Shown: piece after piece, positions 61,255 through 64,000 of the stretch | How the letters are laid out: every line of letters starts with the position of its first letter | How positions within the stretch are numbered: the first letter of the stretch is position 1 | Assembly: GCF_005771425.1 (NCBI RefSeq) | Contig: NZ_VBTZ01000011.1 | Location: 27,118-91,117, forward strand | Direction: 5' to 3' | Length of the DNA: 64,000 bases | DNA from: Methylocystis sp. B8 | GTDB lineage: Bacteria; Pseudomonadota; Alphaproteobacteria; Rhizobiales; Beijerinckiaceae | The notes under the pieces: generated by a model | What the model was told of the DNA's origin: nothing | The model's input: only the letters and a program-made list of their open reading frames with translations | Databases searched by the model: none | Made by a program: the position numbers and the translations under genes

Positions 61255-61725
61255 ATGTCTCGTCGCCACCGGGCCGAAAAGCGCGAAGTGATCGAAGACG
61301 CCAAATATGGCGACATCGTTCTCGCGAAATTCATGAACTCGATCATGTACGACGGCAAGAAGTCGGTCGCCGAGCAGATCGTCTACGGCGCGCTCGACCA
61401 GGTCGAGTCAAAGGCCAAGAGCGATCCGCTCGCCGTGTTCAAGCAGGCGCTCGACAATGTCGCGCCGGCGATCGAAGTGCGCTCGCGCCGCGTCGGCGGC
61501 GCCACCTATCAGGTGCCGGTTGAAGTGCGCAACGAGCGGCGTCAGGCGCTCGCCATCCGCTGGATCATCACCGCCGCGCGCGCCCGCAATGACAAGACCA
61601 TGGTCGACCGGCTGTCGGCCGAGCTGCTCGACGCTTCAAATAACCGCGGCGCCGCGGTGAAGAAGCGCGAAGACACGCATCGCATGGCGGAGGCCAACCG
61701 CGCCTTCTCGCATTACCGCTGGTAA
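61255..61725 (+). CDS. rpsG: Small ribosomal subunit protein uS7
   Basis: 156 residues. [47 protein letters not shown] and the C-terminal [18 protein letters not shown] are standard. Organises the 30S head and, in model bacteria, represses this operon. Eleven bases after rpsL with AAGGAG before its start. Confidence 0.99.
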   Translation: MSRRHRAEKREVIEDAKYGDIVLAKFMNSIMYDGKKSVAEQIVYGALDQVESKAKSDPLAVFKQALDNVAPAIEVRSRRVGGATYQVPVEVRNERRQALAIRWIITAARARNDKTMVDRLSAELLDASNNRGAAVKKREDTHRMAEANRAFSHYRW

Positions 61726-61755
61726 GGCGCACGAGCTTTCACGAGGACAACCGTT

Positions 61756-63831
<2,076 letters not shown>

Positions 63832-63877
63832 TTTCGAACGCTAAGGGACAGCAGGAACTCTTTAAAGGAGCACGGCG

Positions 63878-64000
63878 ATGGCCAAGGAAAAGTTTTCACG
63901 CACGAAGCCGCACTGCAACATTGGGACGATTGGACACGTCGACCATGGCAAGACGTCTTTGACGGCGGCGATCACGAAAGTGTTGGCGGAGACGGGCGGG
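63878..64000 (+). CDS. tuf: Elongation factor Tu (5' end only)
   Basis: ATG at 63878 with AAAGGAG upstream. 41 codons are visible before the right edge: [37 protein letters not shown] covers the N terminus and the G1 loop GHVDHGKTS. Fourth gene of the str operon. The codons used are less typical of a highly expressed gene (GGG, ATT, GGA, TTG) than those of fusA. Truncated by the window. Confidence 0.95.
   Translation, partial: MAKEKFSRTKPHCNIGTIGHVDHGKTSLTAAITKVLAETGG

Overview
This window looks like a chromosomal segment of a high-GC alphaproteobacterium of the order Hyphomicrobiales (Rhizobiales). The lineage evidence is the gene set: alphaproteobacterial AddAB, a DivL-type pseudokinase with Tyr in place of the phospho-acceptor His, the ChvI/ChvG/HprK/EIIA/HPr block, an NdvA-like exporter, CIRCE-controlled groESL, and palindromic intergenic repeats of the kind common in this order. 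A methylotroph or methanotroph of the Methylocystaceae/Beijerinckiaceae type would fit the general look, but no diagnostic C1 gene is present, so that is only a guess. No rRNA, tRNA, CRISPR array, transposase or prophage was seen. The window is mostly core genome with small accessory patches.

Layout. 1-10330 (minus strand): a tightly packed operon read divL, tsaE-amgK fusion, murU-like nucleotidyltransferase, addB, addA (3' end cut by the window edge). 10610-12081: ahcY with terminator and an upstream triple half-site operator. 12469-15795: a two-component system (response regulator plus EnvZ-like kinase with an altered N box) followed by a glycosyltransferase; the same 16-bp direct-repeat motif stands before the regulator and before the glycosyltransferase. 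15940-19275: Na+/H+ antiporter, Tat-exported L,D-transpeptidase-like lipoprotein with an altered active site, and a low-GC orphan membrane protein. 19322-28925: TerB-like protein and SDR enzyme, groEL/groES with CIRCE, a double-barrel outer membrane protein, lspA, a secreted hypothetical protein, and an M16 peptidase pair.

29206-33711: a heavy-metal-type RND adaptor and pump. 33779-38925: fabI, a sigma-like/anti-sigma pair, a CbpA-like DnaJ protein, an enoyl-CoA hydratase and a MarR regulator. 39050-43327: an AttEFGH-like ABC operon with an 18-bp triplication at the stop/start junction of two genes. 43450-47573: a probable copper-acquisition module (TonB receptor, CCxxC secreted protein, copper-uptake-associated protein, TetR regulator). 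The palindrome TTGGTATATTACCAA occurs in both of its promoter regions. This is the best candidate in the window for an undescribed regulon.

47583-52903: a YfhO-like membrane protein, hemH-panB, a 45-residue lipoprotein, and rpsF-rpsR with a leader that can pair with the rpsF Shine-Dalgarno sequence. 53014-58943: an NdvA-like exporter, ptsH, EIIA, hprK, chvG and chvI (minus strand), linking the carbon/nitrogen PTS to envelope-stress control. 59416-64000: a hypothetical protein, a DUF465 protein, repeat elements, and the str operon rpsL-rpsG-fusA-tuf (tuf cut by the right edge).
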